In this document: piece by piece, positions 1 through 9,839 of the stretch
How the letters are laid out: each line of letters begins with the position of its first letter
How positions within the stretch are numbered: position 1 is the first letter of the stretch
Assembly: GCF_900492205.1 (NCBI RefSeq)
Contig: NZ_UEYQ01000004.1
Location: 248,001 to 312,000 of the forward strand
Source of the DNA: Ciceribacter sp. T2.26MG-112.2
GTDB lineage: Bacteria; Pseudomonadota; Alphaproteobacteria; Rhizobiales; Rhizobiaceae
DNA length: 64,000 nucleotides
Direction: 5' to 3'
Notes under the pieces: generated by a model
Told to the model about the DNA's origin: nothing
Seen by the model: only the letters and a program-made list of their open reading frames with translations
Database searches by the model: none
Position numbers and translations under genes: made by a program

Positions 1-191
1 GCTTTCGCTTCGTCGCTCCGCCGCACCACCTTTGCACCGACAATGCCGTGATGATCGCCTGGGCGGGGCTGGAGCGCATGGCGCTTGGTATGCCGGCCGA
101 TCCGCTCGACGTACAGCCGCGTTCGCGCTGGCCGCTCGACGCGGATGCGCAGGCCTTGCTTTCCTATGGCAAGCGGGGAGCAAAGGCATGA
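1..191 (+). CDS. tsaD: tRNA threonylcarbamoyladenosine biosynthesis protein TsaD, C-terminal end (partial)
   Basis: Frame 3 encodes the last about 62 residues of a protein whose start lies before the window. The stretch reading [18 protein letters not shown] is the conserved C-terminal TsaD signature, and the following [10 protein letters not shown] fits the family. TsaD is the Kae1/Gcp-type catalytic subunit that transfers threonylcarbamoyl to A37 of ANN-decoding tRNAs. The stop codon (189-191) overlaps the gpsA start in an ATGA arrangement, so the two are probably co-transcribed. The ATP-binding domain cannot be checked from this fragment. Confidence 0.9.
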   Translation, partial: FRFVAPPHHLCTDNAVMIAWAGLERMALGMPADPLDVQPRSRWPLDADAQALLSYGKRGAKA

Positions 192-1177
192 GCGGGGCTG
201 ACCGCATCGTCGTCATCGGTTCAGGCGCCTTCGGTACGGCGCTTGCCGCCGTCATGGCGGCCGAGGGCAGGGTCGAGACCACGCTCTTCGGCCGGGATGC
301 CGCGCTGATCGCGGATTTGCAGGCGTCTCGGGTACACGAGGCGGCCCTGCCCGGCATTCGCCTGCCGGACGCCTTGCGGTTCTCTGTCGATCCCGGCGTG
401 ATCGCCGCAGCCGAGATCGTGCTCTTCGCCATGCCCTCGCAGGCCCAGGCGGAAGCGGCCGCACAATACGGACCCCATCTCCGCGAGGGGGCGGCTGTGG
501 TCACCTGTGCCAAGGGCATTGACCGCAACACCACGCGGCTGTTGACGGATGTCCTTGAAGAAGCGCTGCCGCATCATGCCGTGGCCGCGCTTTCCGGACC
601 CGGTTTTGCCGCCGACATCGCCCGCGGCCTGCCGACGGCAATGGCGATCGCGGCCTCCGACCTGGCCATTGCCGAGCGGCTGGCGCATGCCATTTTCGGC
701 CGGACTTTCCGTCTCTACGCTTCCGATGACCGGATCGGCGTGCAGCTCGGCGGGGCGCTGAAGAATGTGCTGGCGATCGCCTGCGGCATCGTGGAGGGCA
801 TGGGGCTTGGCGATTCCGCCCGCGCCGCGCTCATTTCGCGCGGGCTTGCCGAAATGTCACGACTGGTCGCGGCCATGGGCGGCAAAACGGACACCGTTCG
901 TGGTCTGTCCGGGCTCGGCGACCTGGTGCTGACCGCCACCAGCCACCAGTCGCGCAACCTGCGTTTCGGCATTGCGCTGGGCCGCGGCGAACCGATCGAT
1001 TTCTCGCGTGGGCAACTGGTCGAAGGCGCCTTTGCCGCCGCCGTCGCCTCGCGGCTGGCCGAGGGGCTTTCGGTCAGCATGCCGATCACCGATGCCGTGG
1101 CGGCGATCATCGAGGGTAGCCTCGATATTCCGACGGCCATCGAGCAGTTGATGTCGCGTCCGATCACCACCGAGTGA
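188..1177 (+). CDS. gpsA: NAD(P)H-dependent glycerol-3-phosphate dehydrogenase
   Basis: A 329-residue cytoplasmic enzyme that reduces dihydroxyacetone phosphate to sn-glycerol 3-phosphate for phospholipid synthesis. Seen directly: the N-terminal Rossmann motif [10 protein letters not shown], the [12 protein letters not shown] segment, and the C-terminal catalytic-domain signature [14 protein letters not shown] with its lysine, followed by [11 protein letters not shown]. An in-frame extension upstream to position 32 exists, but it runs through tsaD. The ATG at 188 overlaps the tsaD stop and gives the usual family length. tsaD-gpsA-YciI is a common order in Rhizobiales. Confidence 0.97.
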   Translation: MSGADRIVVIGSGAFGTALAAVMAAEGRVETTLFGRDAALIADLQASRVHEAALPGIRLPDALRFSVDPGVIAAAEIVLFAMPSQAQAEAAAQYGPHLREGAAVVTCAKGIDRNTTRLLTDVLEEALPHHAVAALSGPGFAADIARGLPTAMAIAASDLAIAERLAHAIFGRTFRLYASDDRIGVQLGGALKNVLAIACGIVEGMGLGDSARAALISRGLAEMSRLVAAMGGKTDTVRGLSGLGDLVLTATSHQSRNLRFGIALGRGEPIDFSRGQLVEGAFAAAVASRLAEGLSVSMPITDAVAAIIEGSLDIPTAIEQLMSRPITTE

Positions 1178-1209
1178 CGGGCTCTAGAAGAACCAAGGAG
1201 AGACGAAAC

Positions 1210-1503
1210 ATGCTGTTTGCCGTAATCTGCGCCGACAAGCCGGGACACCTGAATGTCCGGATGGAAACCCGCCCGACCCATCTCGAATGGCTGAACGGTC
1301 TCAATGCCGCCGGCACGCTGAAGATCGGGGGGCCCTTCCTCGATGCCGACGGCAAGCCCTGCGGCTCCATGCTTTTGATCGCTGCCGACGACATCGAAGG
1401 TGCCAAGGCGATCGCGGCGCAGGATCCCTATGCCAAGGTCGGCCTTTTCGCCAATGTCGAGATCAAGCCCTACAACTGGGTCTTCAACAATCCGGAGGCT
1501 TGA
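1210..1503 (+). CDS. YciI-like family protein
   Basis: A 97-residue single-domain protein of the YciI/YCII (dimeric ferredoxin-like alpha/beta) family. It starts MLFAVICADKPG, carries the RPTHLEWL segment that supplies the family's conserved histidine, and has the GGPFLDADG turn followed by PYAKVGLF. YciI-like proteins are small dimers of mostly unknown function; some are proposed hydrolases or dehalogenase-like enzymes. An AAGGAG Shine-Dalgarno at about 1195-1200 supports the ATG at 1210. Six bases separate it from the EVE gene, so the two form one unit. The substrate is unknown. Confidence 0.85.
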   Translation: MLFAVICADKPGHLNVRMETRPTHLEWLNGLNAAGTLKIGGPFLDADGKPCGSMLLIAADDIEGAKAIAAQDPYAKVGLFANVEIKPYNWVFNNPEA

Positions 1504-1509
1504 GGGCAG

Positions 1510-1941
1510 ATGGCTTTCTGGCTCTACAAGTCCGAACCTTTCAAGTGGTCCTGGCAGATGCAGAAGGATGCAGGCGAAAAGGGCACCGAGTGGACCGGCG
1601 TTCGCAACTATCTGGCCCGCAACAACATGCGGGCCATGAAGATCGGCGACAAGGGCTTCTTCTATCACTCGAACGAGGGGCTGGAGGTCGTCGGCATCGC
1701 GGAAGTCTGCGCGCTGTCCCATCCGGATTCCACCGCCGAAGGGGATGCCCGCTGGGACTGCGTCGATATCCGCGCCGTCTGTGACATGCCGAAGCCCGTC
1801 TCGCTGAAGGACGTCAAGGCCAATCCGAAGCTTGCCAACATGGCCTTGGTCACCTCGATGCGGCTCTCCGTCCAGCCGGTGACGGAAGAGGAATATCTCG
1901 AAGTCTGCCGCATGGGCGGGCTCGACAATCCGCCGCGCTGA
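1510..1941 (+). CDS. EVE domain-containing protein (PUA-like, THYN1 family)
   Basis: A 143-residue protein made of one EVE domain, a PUA-like fold related to the eukaryotic thymocyte nuclear protein THYN1. It opens with FWLYKSEP and continues with WTGVRNYLARNNMRAMK and GDKGFFYHSNEGLEVVGIAE, all family hallmarks. EVE domains are thought to bind modified bases in nucleic acids. Standalone bacterial members have no agreed function. It is flanked by the YciI-like gene and a protein methyltransferase, a small housekeeping cluster. Confidence 0.9.
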   Translation: MAFWLYKSEPFKWSWQMQKDAGEKGTEWTGVRNYLARNNMRAMKIGDKGFFYHSNEGLEVVGIAEVCALSHPDSTAEGDARWDCVDIRAVCDMPKPVSLKDVKANPKLANMALVTSMRLSVQPVTEEEYLEVCRMGGLDNPPR

Positions 1942-1951
1942 GGGAGATGGC

Positions 1952-2596
1952 TTGAACACCGATCCCGAGACGTTCATTTGCGCAAACACCAGCCTGATGG
2001 CGCCGCCGCATGTGCCGGAAATCCGATTGCGGCTGGCAAGCGAGGTTCATGACCTCTGGCTGAAGACGGAAGAAGACCTCGAGGAAATCGGTCTGCCGCC
2101 GCCGTTCTGGGCCTTTGCCTGGGCCGGCGGGCAGGGGCTCGCCCGTTACATCCTCGATCATCCGCAAGAGGTGCGCGGCAAGCGCGTGCTCGATTTTGCC
2201 AGCGGTTCCGGGCTGGTGGCGATCGCGGCGAAGCTCGCCGGAGCCGCCGAGGTGGTCGCCGCCGACATCGACCCGTGGGCCGGAACGGCGGTAAGGCTCA
2301 ATGCTCGCGAGAATGGCGTGGAGATCGGCTTCACCGCCGATAACCTGATCGGAAAATCCATCGATTCCGACATCGTGCTGGCCGGCGACGTTTTCTATGA
2401 CCGGGATTTTGCCAGCGCGCTATCCGACTGGTTCGCACATCTTGCCGCTGGCGGGAGGCGGGTGCTGGTTGGCGATCCCGGACGCAGCTATCGCCCGACC
2501 GAGCGGCTCGAGGCGCTCGCCACCTACGAAGTGCCGGTCACGCGGGTTCTCGAGGACTGCGAAATCAAGCGGACGACGGTCTGGCGTTTCCGCTGA
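1952..2596 (+). CDS. METTL20-like protein-lysine methyltransferase (ETF-beta / L7/L12 type)
   Basis: A 214-residue class I SAM-dependent methyltransferase. The SAM-binding motif is VLDFASGSGLVAIAA (about residues 76-90). Ahead of it is PPFWAFAWAGGQGLARY, and the post-II motif reads AGDVFYDRDFA, a pattern typical of the METTL20/ETFBKMT group. The Agrobacterium tumefaciens homologue is reported to methylate ETF-beta and ribosomal protein L7/L12, so the same role is inferred here. The start is TTG at 1952, with AGGGAGA a few bases upstream. PrmA-type annotation is an alternative, but the protein lacks the N-terminal substrate domain of PrmA. Confidence 0.8.
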   Translation: MNTDPETFICANTSLMAPPHVPEIRLRLASEVHDLWLKTEEDLEEIGLPPPFWAFAWAGGQGLARYILDHPQEVRGKRVLDFASGSGLVAIAAKLAGAAEVVAADIDPWAGTAVRLNARENGVEIGFTADNLIGKSIDSDIVLAGDVFYDRDFASALSDWFAHLAAGGRRVLVGDPGRSYRPTERLEALATYEVPVTRVLEDCEIKRTTVWRFR

Positions 2597-2605
2597 CCGG
2601 CCTCA

Positions 2606-2980
2606 TCAGCGAGGGCGGATGACGCATACGCCGGCCTCGTAGGCGCAGGCGCTGTCGTCCATTTCCGCATCGACCTCGATGATCCTTGCCGCCGGCGGCC
2701 GATAGGTGACGACGGCGCTGCGGGAACCCTCGATCGCGAAGTAGATCCCGGCGCCGCGAACCCGTACGGCGGAGATCGATCCGGCAAAGGTGCCGATACC
2801 GGGAACGACGGACGGCAATCCCGCGCCACCGACCACAGTTTGCTGATAATGACGATCGTAGCCACTCCGGTCCGGATGTCGAGAATGACGGTATTCACTG
2901 GCGCTCAATTGGGTTGCACCAAGAAAAAGCGATAGGGCGCCGGCAATGACCAGTCCGGTGCGGGCAAGACGCGTGACCAT
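2606..2980 (-). CDS. Hypothetical secreted protein
   Basis: A 124-residue protein of unknown function. The first about 27 residues form a clear Sec signal peptide: a basic MVTRLAR n-region, a hydrophobic core, and a small-residue cleavage site near QLSA. The mature part is rich in His, Tyr and Arg, then Gly and Val, and ends with two cysteines (SACAYEAGVC) that could form a disulfide in the periplasm. It is convergent with the methyltransferase gene. A perfect CtrA-type TTAA-N7-TTAA site lies 29-43 bases upstream of its start. Confidence 0.65.
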   Translation of the reverse strand: MVTRLARTGLVIAGALSLFLGATQLSASEYRHSRHPDRSGYDRHYQQTVVGGAGLPSVVPGIGTFAGSISAVRVRGAGIYFAIEGSRSAVVTYRPPAARIIEVDAEMDDSACAYEAGVCVIRPR

Positions 2981-3281
2981 GGATGCCTCTCCGTCGGGCT
3001 CGGGGTGGTTAACAAAAGGTTAAGGCCACCATGCCCGATTTCCTCGGTAAAGTCATTGCCGCGCGTGATTTTTTAGCAGGACATGATCAATCGCCGCGCG
3101 TTGGCATAAAGTTCTATTCATCCCAATCGATTAAAATCGAATCGGCGAGCGAATGGGCTTGTCGTCGGTCATTTCGGCGATTAAACGTCGCGATTGATGC
3201 AATGCACCCACGTGTGGGATCAAGGCATTGCCCGGAGGATGTCCGAGTTCTCGGAACGCATTGAAACGCCGCGAGGTTCTG
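2981..3281. other. Intergenic region upstream of sdhC and of the divergent secreted-protein gene
   Basis: This 301-base, relatively AT-rich gap separates two divergent genes and must contain both promoters. It holds the CtrA-type site at 3009-3023 and a small inverted repeat, TCGATT-AA-AATCGA, at 3127-3140. I see no convincing -35/-10 pair for sdhC and no conserved coding frame. Confidence 0.6.
3009..3023 (-). promoter_or_regulatory. CtrA-type binding site TTAA-N7-TTAA
   Basis: The sequence TTAACAAAAGGTTAA is a perfect match to the alphaproteobacterial CtrA consensus TTAA-N7-TTAA. It sits 29-43 bases before the ATG of the minus-strand secreted protein gene (2606-2980), where it would overlap a core promoter. 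By base composition such a site is rare in a high-GC window. Confidence 0.55.
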
Positions 3282-3674
3282 ATGGCGAATCTGACAAATA
3301 ACCGGCCCTTGTCGCCGCATCTGCAAATCTACAAGCCGATCCCCACCATGGTGATGTCGATCCTGCATCGCATCACCGGTGCCGCGCTCTACTTCGGCAC
3401 CATTCTGGTCGCCTGGTGGCTGATCGCCGCCTCGACGGGTGCCGCCTATTTCGACTGGGTCAGCTGGTTCATGGGGACGATCGTCGGCCGGCTCGTGTTG
3501 TTCGGCTACACCTGGGCCCTGCTTCACCACATGCTCGGCGGCCTGCGCCACCTGATGTGGGATGTCGGCTACGGCTTCGACAAGCACTTCTCCACCAAGC
3601 TCGCCAAGGCCAACATCATCGGTTCGGTGGTGCTGACCGTTCTCGTGTGGGCGATCGCCTACGCCGTACGCTGA
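3282..3674 (+). CDS. sdhC: Succinate dehydrogenase cytochrome b556 subunit
   Basis: A 130-residue membrane anchor subunit of respiratory complex II, with three predicted transmembrane helices. The family signature [12 protein letters not shown] is followed by the helix with [11 protein letters not shown]. The helix containing [12 protein letters not shown] carries the haem b ligand histidine. The ATG at 3282, after GCGAGGTTCTG, gives the usual start MANLTNNRP; an in-frame extension to 3228 has no family support. It is the first gene of sdhCDAB. Confidence 0.97.
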   Translation: MANLTNNRPLSPHLQIYKPIPTMVMSILHRITGAALYFGTILVAWWLIAASTGAAYFDWVSWFMGTIVGRLVLFGYTWALLHHMLGGLRHLMWDVGYGFDKHFSTKLAKANIIGSVVLTVLVWAIAYAVR

Positions 3675-3685
3675 GGAACACGAAC

Positions 3686-4066
3686 ATGGATATGCGCACT
3701 CCGCTCGGTAAGGTCCGCGGTCTCGGTTCGGCCAAGGAAGGCACGGATCATTTCTGGCGTCAGCGGGTCACGGCCGTCGCCAATATTCCGCTCATCACCT
3801 TCTTCATCGGTTTCCTGGTCTGCTACGGCGGCGCGCCCTATGCGGAAGTCGTCGGCGCGCTGGCCAATCCGGTCGTCGCCGTGGTCATGGGCCTGGTCGT
3901 CCTCTCCGGCGTCATTCACATGAAGCTCGGCATGCAGGTGATCATCGAGGACTATGTCCATCAGGAGTTCACCAAGATCGCCCTCTTGATGCTCAACATG
4001 TTCTTCGCGATCCTGATCGGCGGGCTCTGTCTTTTCGCCCTTCTGAAGATCGCATTCGTAGGATAA
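3686..4066 (+). CDS. sdhD: Succinate dehydrogenase membrane anchor subunit
   Basis: A 126-residue second membrane anchor of complex II with three predicted transmembrane segments. The N-terminal [17 protein letters not shown] and FWRQRVTA motifs, and [14 protein letters not shown] in the second helix with its haem-ligand histidine, are typical of alphaproteobacterial SdhD. It starts 11 bases after sdhC and ends 5 bases before sdhA, so it lies within one operon. Confidence 0.97.
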   Translation: MDMRTPLGKVRGLGSAKEGTDHFWRQRVTAVANIPLITFFIGFLVCYGGAPYAEVVGALANPVVAVVMGLVVLSGVIHMKLGMQVIIEDYVHQEFTKIALLMLNMFFAILIGGLCLFALLKIAFVG

Positions 4067-4071
4067 TCCCC

Positions 4072-5913
4072 ATGGCACCGATCAACTCCCCCGCCCAGAA
4101 CGGCAAGGCCTACAAGTATGTCGACCACTCCTATGACGTGGTCGTCGTCGGCGCCGGCGGCGCCGGCCTGCGCGCCACGCTCGGCATGGCCGAACAGGGC
4201 TTCAAGACTGCCTGCATCACCAAGGTCTTCCCGACCCGCTCGCACACGGTTGCGGCCCAGGGTGGCATTGCTGCTTCGCTCACCAACATGACGCCGGACT
4301 GTTGGCAGTGGCACCTCTATGACACCGTCAAGGGTTCCGACTGGCTCGGCGACGTCGACGCCATGCAGTATCTCGCCATGGAAGCGCCGAAGGCGGTCTA
4401 TGAGCTCGAGCACTACGGCGTTCCCTTTTCCCGCAACGAGGAAGGCAAGATCTACCAGCGCCCGTTCGGCGGCCACATGCAGAACTACGGCGAAGGCCCG
4501 CCGGTGCAGCGCACCTGCGCCGCCGCCGACCGTACCGGCCACGCCATCCTGCACACGCTTTATGGCCAGTCGCTGCGCAATAATGCCGAATTCTTCATCG
4601 AATACTTCGCCCTCGACCTGATCATGGCGCCCGATGGCCGCTGCACCGGTGTCGTCGCCTGGAACCTTGACGACGGCACGATCCATCGCTTCGCCGCCAA
4701 GATGGTGGTGCTGGCGACCGGCGGTTACGGCCGCGCCTATTTCTCGGCAACGTCGGCCCATACCTGCACCGGCGACGGCGGCGGCATGATCGCCCGTGCC
4801 GGCCTGCCGCTGCAGGACATGGAATTCGTCCAGTTCCATCCGACCGGCATCTATGGTGCCGGCTGTCTGATCACCGAAGGGGCGCGCGGCGAAGGCGGCT
4901 ATCTCGTCAACTCCGAAGGCGAGCGCTTCATGGAACGCTATGCGCCCTCGGCCAAGGACCTTGCCTCGCGCGACGTCGTCTCGCGCTGCATGACGCTGGA
5001 AATCCGCGAAGGCCGCGGCGTCGGCAAGAACAAGGACCACATCTTCCTGCATCTCGACCACCTCGATCCGGCCGTCCTGCACGAGCGCCTTCCGGGCATT
5101 TCGGAATCGGCCAAGATCTTCGCCGGCGTCGACGTGACCCGCGAGCCGATCCCGGTCCTGCCGACAGTCCACTACAACATGGGCGGCATTCCGACCAACT
5201 ACTGGGGCGAGGTGCTGAACGCCGATGCCGCCAATCCGGAACGCATCGCGCCCGGCCTGATGGCCGTCGGCGAGGCCGGTTGCGCCTCGGTTCATGGTGC
5301 AAACCGCCTCGGCTCCAACTCGCTGATCGACCTCGTGGTCTTCGGCCGCGCCGCCGCCATCCGCGCCGGTCAGGTGATCGACAAGTCCGAGCCGGTTCCG
5401 GCGCTCGACATTGCCGCCTGCGACAAGATCATGGAGCGCTTCGACACCTTGCGGAACGCCTCCGGCTCGACGCCTACCGCCGTGCTGCGCGACAAGATGC
5501 AGCGCGCCATGCAGGAAGACGCGGCCGTGTTCCGTACCCAGGAAGCGCTCGAAAGCGGCTGCCGCCGCATCTCGGCGATCTGGAAGGAACTGCCGGACGT
5601 CAAGGTCACCGACCGGTCGCTGGTGTGGAACTCCGACCTTGTCGAAACGCTCGAACTGCACAATCTGATGGCCAATGCCATCACCACGGTCTATGGCGCG
5701 GAAGCGCGCAAGGAAAGCCGCGGCAGCCATGCGCGCGAAGACTATACCAGCGGCCCGTTCGCCGGTCGCGACGACGAGAACTGGCGCAAGCATACGCTCG
5801 CCTGGGTCTCCGAAGCCGGCGACGTGAAACTCGACTATCGTCCGGTCCACACCGACCTGATCGCCGAAGGCATCGATCCCTACAAGATCGCGCCCAAGGC
5901 ACGCGTCTACTGA
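4072..5913 (+). CDS. sdhA: Succinate dehydrogenase flavoprotein subunit
   Basis: A 613-residue catalytic subunit that oxidises succinate to fumarate at the inner face of the cytoplasmic membrane. It has the FAD-binding [12 protein letters not shown] motif (about 24-35). [11 protein letters not shown] contains His58, the expected covalent 8-alpha-histidyl FAD attachment site. The substrate-site HPTGIYGAG and the C-terminal capping region [13 protein letters not shown] are also present. The length is normal for the family. sdhB follows after 18 bases. Confidence 0.98.
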   Translation: MAPINSPAQNGKAYKYVDHSYDVVVVGAGGAGLRATLGMAEQGFKTACITKVFPTRSHTVAAQGGIAASLTNMTPDCWQWHLYDTVKGSDWLGDVDAMQYLAMEAPKAVYELEHYGVPFSRNEEGKIYQRPFGGHMQNYGEGPPVQRTCAAADRTGHAILHTLYGQSLRNNAEFFIEYFALDLIMAPDGRCTGVVAWNLDDGTIHRFAAKMVVLATGGYGRAYFSATSAHTCTGDGGGMIARAGLPLQDMEFVQFHPTGIYGAGCLITEGARGEGGYLVNSEGERFMERYAPSAKDLASRDVVSRCMTLEIREGRGVGKNKDHIFLHLDHLDPAVLHERLPGISESAKIFAGVDVTREPIPVLPTVHYNMGGIPTNYWGEVLNADAANPERIAPGLMAVGEAGCASVHGANRLGSNSLIDLVVFGRAAAIRAGQVIDKSEPVPALDIAACDKIMERFDTLRNASGSTPTAVLRDKMQRAMQEDAAVFRTQEALESGCRRISAIWKELPDVKVTDRSLVWNSDLVETLELHNLMANAITTVYGAEARKESRGSHAREDYTSGPFAGRDDENWRKHTLAWVSEAGDVKLDYRPVHTDLIAEGIDPYKIAPKARVY

Positions 5914-5931
5914 TCTCGAGAGGAACTGGAT

Positions 5932-6711
5932 ATGGTTGAACTCGCCCTTCCGAAAAATTCGCAGATCAGTGAAGGCAAGGTCTGGCCGAAGCCGGCCGGT
6001 GCCAAGAACGTCCGCGAATACCGGATCTATCGCTGGAACCCGGACGACGGGCAGAACCCGCGCATCGATACCTATTACATCGATGTCGACGACTGCGGCC
6101 CGATGGTTCTCGATGGCCTTCTCTACATCAAGAACAATATCGACCCGACGCTGACGCTGCGCCGCTCCTGCCGCGAAGGCATCTGCGGTTCCTGCGCGAT
6201 GAACATCGACGGCACCAACACGCTCGCCTGCACCAAGGGCATGGAAGAGATCGGCGGCACCGTGAAGGTCTATCCGCTGCCGCATCTGCCGGTGGTCAAG
6301 GACCTGGTGCCTGACCTCACCAACTTCTACGCCCAGCACCGTTCGATCGAGCCCTGGCTGAAGACGGTTTCGCCGCCGCCGGCCAAGGAATGGAAGCAGA
6401 GCCATGAGGATCGCCTCAAGCTCGACGGTCTCTACGAGTGCATTCTGTGCGCCTGCTGCTCGACCTCCTGTCCGAGCTACTGGTGGAACGGCGACCGTTA
6501 TCTCGGTCCGGCCGTCCTCTTGCAGGCCTATCGCTGGCTGATCGACTCCAGGGACGAAGCGACCGGCGAACGTCTCGACAATCTGGAAGACCCCTTCCGG
6601 CTCTATCGCTGCCACACCATCATGAACTGCGCGCAGACTTGCCCCAAGGGCCTCAATCCGGCCAAGGCGATCGCGGAGATCAAGAAGATGATGGTCGAGC
6701 GTCGCGTCTGA
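5932..6711 (+). CDS. sdhB: Succinate dehydrogenase iron-sulfur subunit
   Basis: A 259-residue electron-transfer subunit linking SdhA to the quinone site. The [2Fe-2S] ligands lie in [13 protein letters not shown] with a later LAC. The [4Fe-4S] and [3Fe-4S] ligands lie in [16 protein letters not shown] and [17 protein letters not shown]. It has the usual length and is the last gene of sdhCDAB. A stem-loop with a T-run follows at once. Confidence 0.98.
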   Translation: MVELALPKNSQISEGKVWPKPAGAKNVREYRIYRWNPDDGQNPRIDTYYIDVDDCGPMVLDGLLYIKNNIDPTLTLRRSCREGICGSCAMNIDGTNTLACTKGMEEIGGTVKVYPLPHLPVVKDLVPDLTNFYAQHRSIEPWLKTVSPPPAKEWKQSHEDRLKLDGLYECILCACCSTSCPSYWWNGDRYLGPAVLLQAYRWLIDSRDEATGERLDNLEDPFRLYRCHTIMNCAQTCPKGLNPAKAIAEIKKMMVERRV

Positions 6712-6721
6712 TCGTTCAAAC

Positions 6722-6743
6722 AGGCAGCCCGCAGGTTGCCTTT
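6722..6743 (+). terminator. Rho-independent terminator after sdhB
   Basis: GGCAGCC (6723-6729) pairs with GGTTGCC (6734-6740) over a CGCA loop, with one G-U pair, extended by a flanking A-T pair and followed by TTT. It lies 11 bases after the sdhB stop. Confidence 0.6.
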
Positions 6744-6823
6744 CTGATCTGGCGACCCATGTAAGTGCTGACCGGCGCGGATCTCCTTTGGAGGTCCCGC
6801 CGTTTCATGTATCTGCTAGTGAC

Positions 6824-6851
6824 TTGATTCGATCGTCCCTTTCGCGATAAT
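6824..6851 (+). promoter_or_regulatory. Candidate sigma-70-type promoter for the Omp19-like gene
   Basis: TTGATT (6824-6829) and GATAAT (6846-6851) are separated by 16 bases, about 50 bases upstream of the lipoprotein start. The prediction rests only on consensus and spacing. Confidence 0.4.
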
Positions 6852-6903
6852 TCCGCCTTGTTTCGGGACGACAACCGGCCCTACGCGGTCAACCGGGAGT
6901 GTG

Positions 6904-7431
6904 ATGATGAAGTTGAAACATGCGGCGACAGGCGTCGCGATCCTTCTGTCTCTGGCAGGCTGCCAGCGTACATCGTTCAGCGGGATGGAATCCAGTTCCT
7001 CCGCCCTGCCGCCGCTTGAAGCTCAACCCGTTCCTTCCGTGCAGTCGGGACAGTTGCCGCCGCCCGGCGCCACTTCGCCATCCGGCTTCCCGGCCGCGCC
7101 GGCCCCTGCCACCCAGACGGCTGCAACCGATGTCGCGCCTGCCACGGCGCTCGACATCACCAAGGAATCCATGGTCGGAAACTGGCGCGTCTCCAACGCC
7201 GGCGCCTCGTGCGACATGTTCCTGACACTCACCAATCTCGGCAGCGGTTCGCGTGGCGGCACGCGCGGTTGTGCCGGCCCGCTGACAACCATGGGGTCGT
7301 GGGAAGTCGCCGGCAAGCAGGTGGTGCTGAAGGACCGCAGCGGCAACGTGCTCGGCCGCCTCTACAAGTCCGCCGATGCGCGATATGACGGCACCACCAA
7401 TACCGGCCAGCCGATCAGCCTCAGCCGCTAA
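6904..7431 (+). CDS. Omp19-like outer-membrane lipoprotein, AprI/Inh protease-inhibitor family
   Basis: A lipoprotein of about 175 residues. The signal peptide ends in the lipobox LSLAGC, so the mature protein begins at a lipidated cysteine. A Pro/Ala/Ser-rich linker (about 25-80) leads to a C-terminal beta-barrel domain with paired cysteines, ending in GQPISLSR. The layout and ending closely match Brucella Omp19, a lipoprotein of the Inh family of protease inhibitors. GTG at 6901, ATG at 6904 and ATG at 6907 are all in frame; GGGAG at 6895-6899 favours one of the ATGs. Confidence 0.75.
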   Translation: MMKLKHAATGVAILLSLAGCQRTSFSGMESSSSALPPLEAQPVPSVQSGQLPPPGATSPSGFPAAPAPATQTAATDVAPATALDITKESMVGNWRVSNAGASCDMFLTLTNLGSGSRGGTRGCAGPLTTMGSWEVAGKQVVLKDRSGNVLGRLYKSADARYDGTTNTGQPISLSR

Positions 7432-7502
7432 ACACCATCCCTCATCCCTTGCGCGGTGATCGCTCCGGCGATCCCGCCCGCCTGCCCAAGCGGAGCCTGC
7501 GC

Positions 7503-8666
7503 ATGCAGCCCATCCCAGACTATGCGATGAGCGTCGCCGAGCAATTGCGCTCGATGACGGAGGCCGGCACCCTCCAGCCCGACAAGGCCCAGATGGCCGT
7601 GGCCGTGCAACTCGACCGCATTCTTCATGAGATGAAGCAGCGCCGGCCGGCCGCCAAGAAGAGCGCGCTCGGCTGGATGTTCGCGCAGAAGCGCAAGCCG
7701 CTGCAACCGGTGCGCGGACTTTATGTGCATGGCAGCGTCGGTCGCGGCAAGACCATGCTGATGGACCTGTTCTTCAGGATGGCCCCCGTCGAGAAGAAGC
7801 GGCGTGCCCATTTCCACGAGTTCATGGCCGACGTGCATGCCCGGATCCACGCCCATCGGATCAAGCTGAAGAATGGCGAGACGCGCCAGGCCGACCCCGT
7901 TCCTCCCGTTGCCGCAGCCTTGCGTGAGGAGGCCGAACTCCTCTGTTTCGATGAGTTCACCGTCACCGACATCGCCGATGCGATGATCCTGTCGCGACTG
8001 TTCACCGAACTCTTTGCCCAGGGTTGCACGCTGGTCGCGACGTCTAACGTCGAACCCGGCAATCTCTATCGGGACGGTCTGAACCGGGGCCTGTTTCTCC
8101 CCTTCATCGAGTTGCTCAAGCGCCATGTCGAGGTGACGACGCTGGATTCGCCAACCGACTACAGGCTGGAGAAGCTGGAAAGCCTGCCCGTCTATGTGGC
8201 GCCGCTCGATGCGGAGGCGGCCCGTCTGATGGACCTGGCCTGGGAGCGGATTACCCAAGGGCGTCCCGAAGTGCCGACCGAGATCGAGATGAAGGGGCGG
8301 TCCGTCTCCGTTCCGCGTGCCGTTGGTCGGGCTGCGCGCTTCACGTTTGCGCAGCTGTGCGAGCAGCCGCTCGGCGCTTCCGACTATCTGGAGATCGCAA
8401 AGCGTTTCGACGTGGTTTTCATCGACCAGATCCCCCATCTCGGGCCAGCCCGGCGAAACGAGACGAAACGCTTTATTATCCTGATCGATGCACTCTACGA
8501 CGCGTCGGTTCGGCTGTTCGCCTCCGCCGTGGCGATGCCGGAGGCGCTTCTCACCGAGAAGAAGGGCACGGAGGGTTTCGAGTTCGACCGGACCGTTTCT
8601 CGGTTGTTCGAGATGCGCAGTGCCGACTATCTGGCGCTTCACGATGGTCGGCGCGCTGAAGTGTGA
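7503..8666 (+). CDS. zapE: Cell division protein ZapE (AFG1-like ATPase)
   Basis: A 387-residue AAA+ ATPase of the AFG1/ZapE family, implicated in Z-ring stability in bacteria and in mitochondrial protein quality control in eukaryotes. It has Walker A GSVGRGKTMLMDLFF, the family motif HFHEFMADVH, and Walker B LLCFDEFTVTDIADAMIL. The following LVATSNVEP acts as sensor 1. The ATG at 7503 begins MQPIPDYAMSVAEQL; a later ATG at 7527 is possible. ZapE next to mdh is common in Rhizobiales. Confidence 0.9.
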   Translation: MQPIPDYAMSVAEQLRSMTEAGTLQPDKAQMAVAVQLDRILHEMKQRRPAAKKSALGWMFAQKRKPLQPVRGLYVHGSVGRGKTMLMDLFFRMAPVEKKRRAHFHEFMADVHARIHAHRIKLKNGETRQADPVPPVAAALREEAELLCFDEFTVTDIADAMILSRLFTELFAQGCTLVATSNVEPGNLYRDGLNRGLFLPFIELLKRHVEVTTLDSPTDYRLEKLESLPVYVAPLDAEAARLMDLAWERITQGRPEVPTEIEMKGRSVSVPRAVGRAARFTFAQLCEQPLGASDYLEIAKRFDVVFIDQIPHLGPARRNETKRFIILIDALYDASVRLFASAVAMPEALLTEKKGTEGFEFDRTVSRLFEMRSADYLALHDGRRAEV

Positions 8667-8687
8667 CGCTTATGCGTCATAATTTTT
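8664..8687 (+). terminator. Terminator overlapping the zapE stop
   Basis: TGACGC (8664-8669), loop TTAT, GCGTCA (8674-8679), then TAATTTTT. The stop codon TGA is the first three bases of the stem. The stem is short (6 bp), so strength is uncertain. Confidence 0.5.
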
Positions 8688-8714
8688 GACGTTTACGTAA
8701 GACTTTTATGATCT

Positions 8715-8750
8715 AACCGATTGAAAATATTGCCTCCGAATTAATCGGTT
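8715..8750. promoter_or_regulatory. Inverted repeat in the mdh-suc promoter region
   Basis: AACCGATT (8715-8722) and AATCGGTT (8743-8750) are perfect inverted arms separated by 20 AT-rich bases, about 95 bases upstream of mdh. It could be an operator for the TCA operon. No regulator can be named from sequence. Confidence 0.35.
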
Positions 8751-8799
8751 GCAGTTTTTCTCAACTGTCGTTATGCGAATTTTCACAATGCCCGGCTAA

Positions 8800-9807
<1,008 letters not shown>

Positions 9808-9839
9808 CCGCCATTCGGCCCAGAACTAGGGACTAGACG

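Noticed and set aside
3031..3264. 77-codon frame before sdhC
   Set aside because: Occupies the divergent promoter region, has no recognisable motif and no ribosome-binding site.
3961..6615. Long open frame of 884 codons on the minus strand across sdhA-sdhB
   Set aside because: It is the antisense shadow of strongly conserved sdh genes in high-GC DNA; the translation has no recognisable domain and starts and ends inside the sdh operon.
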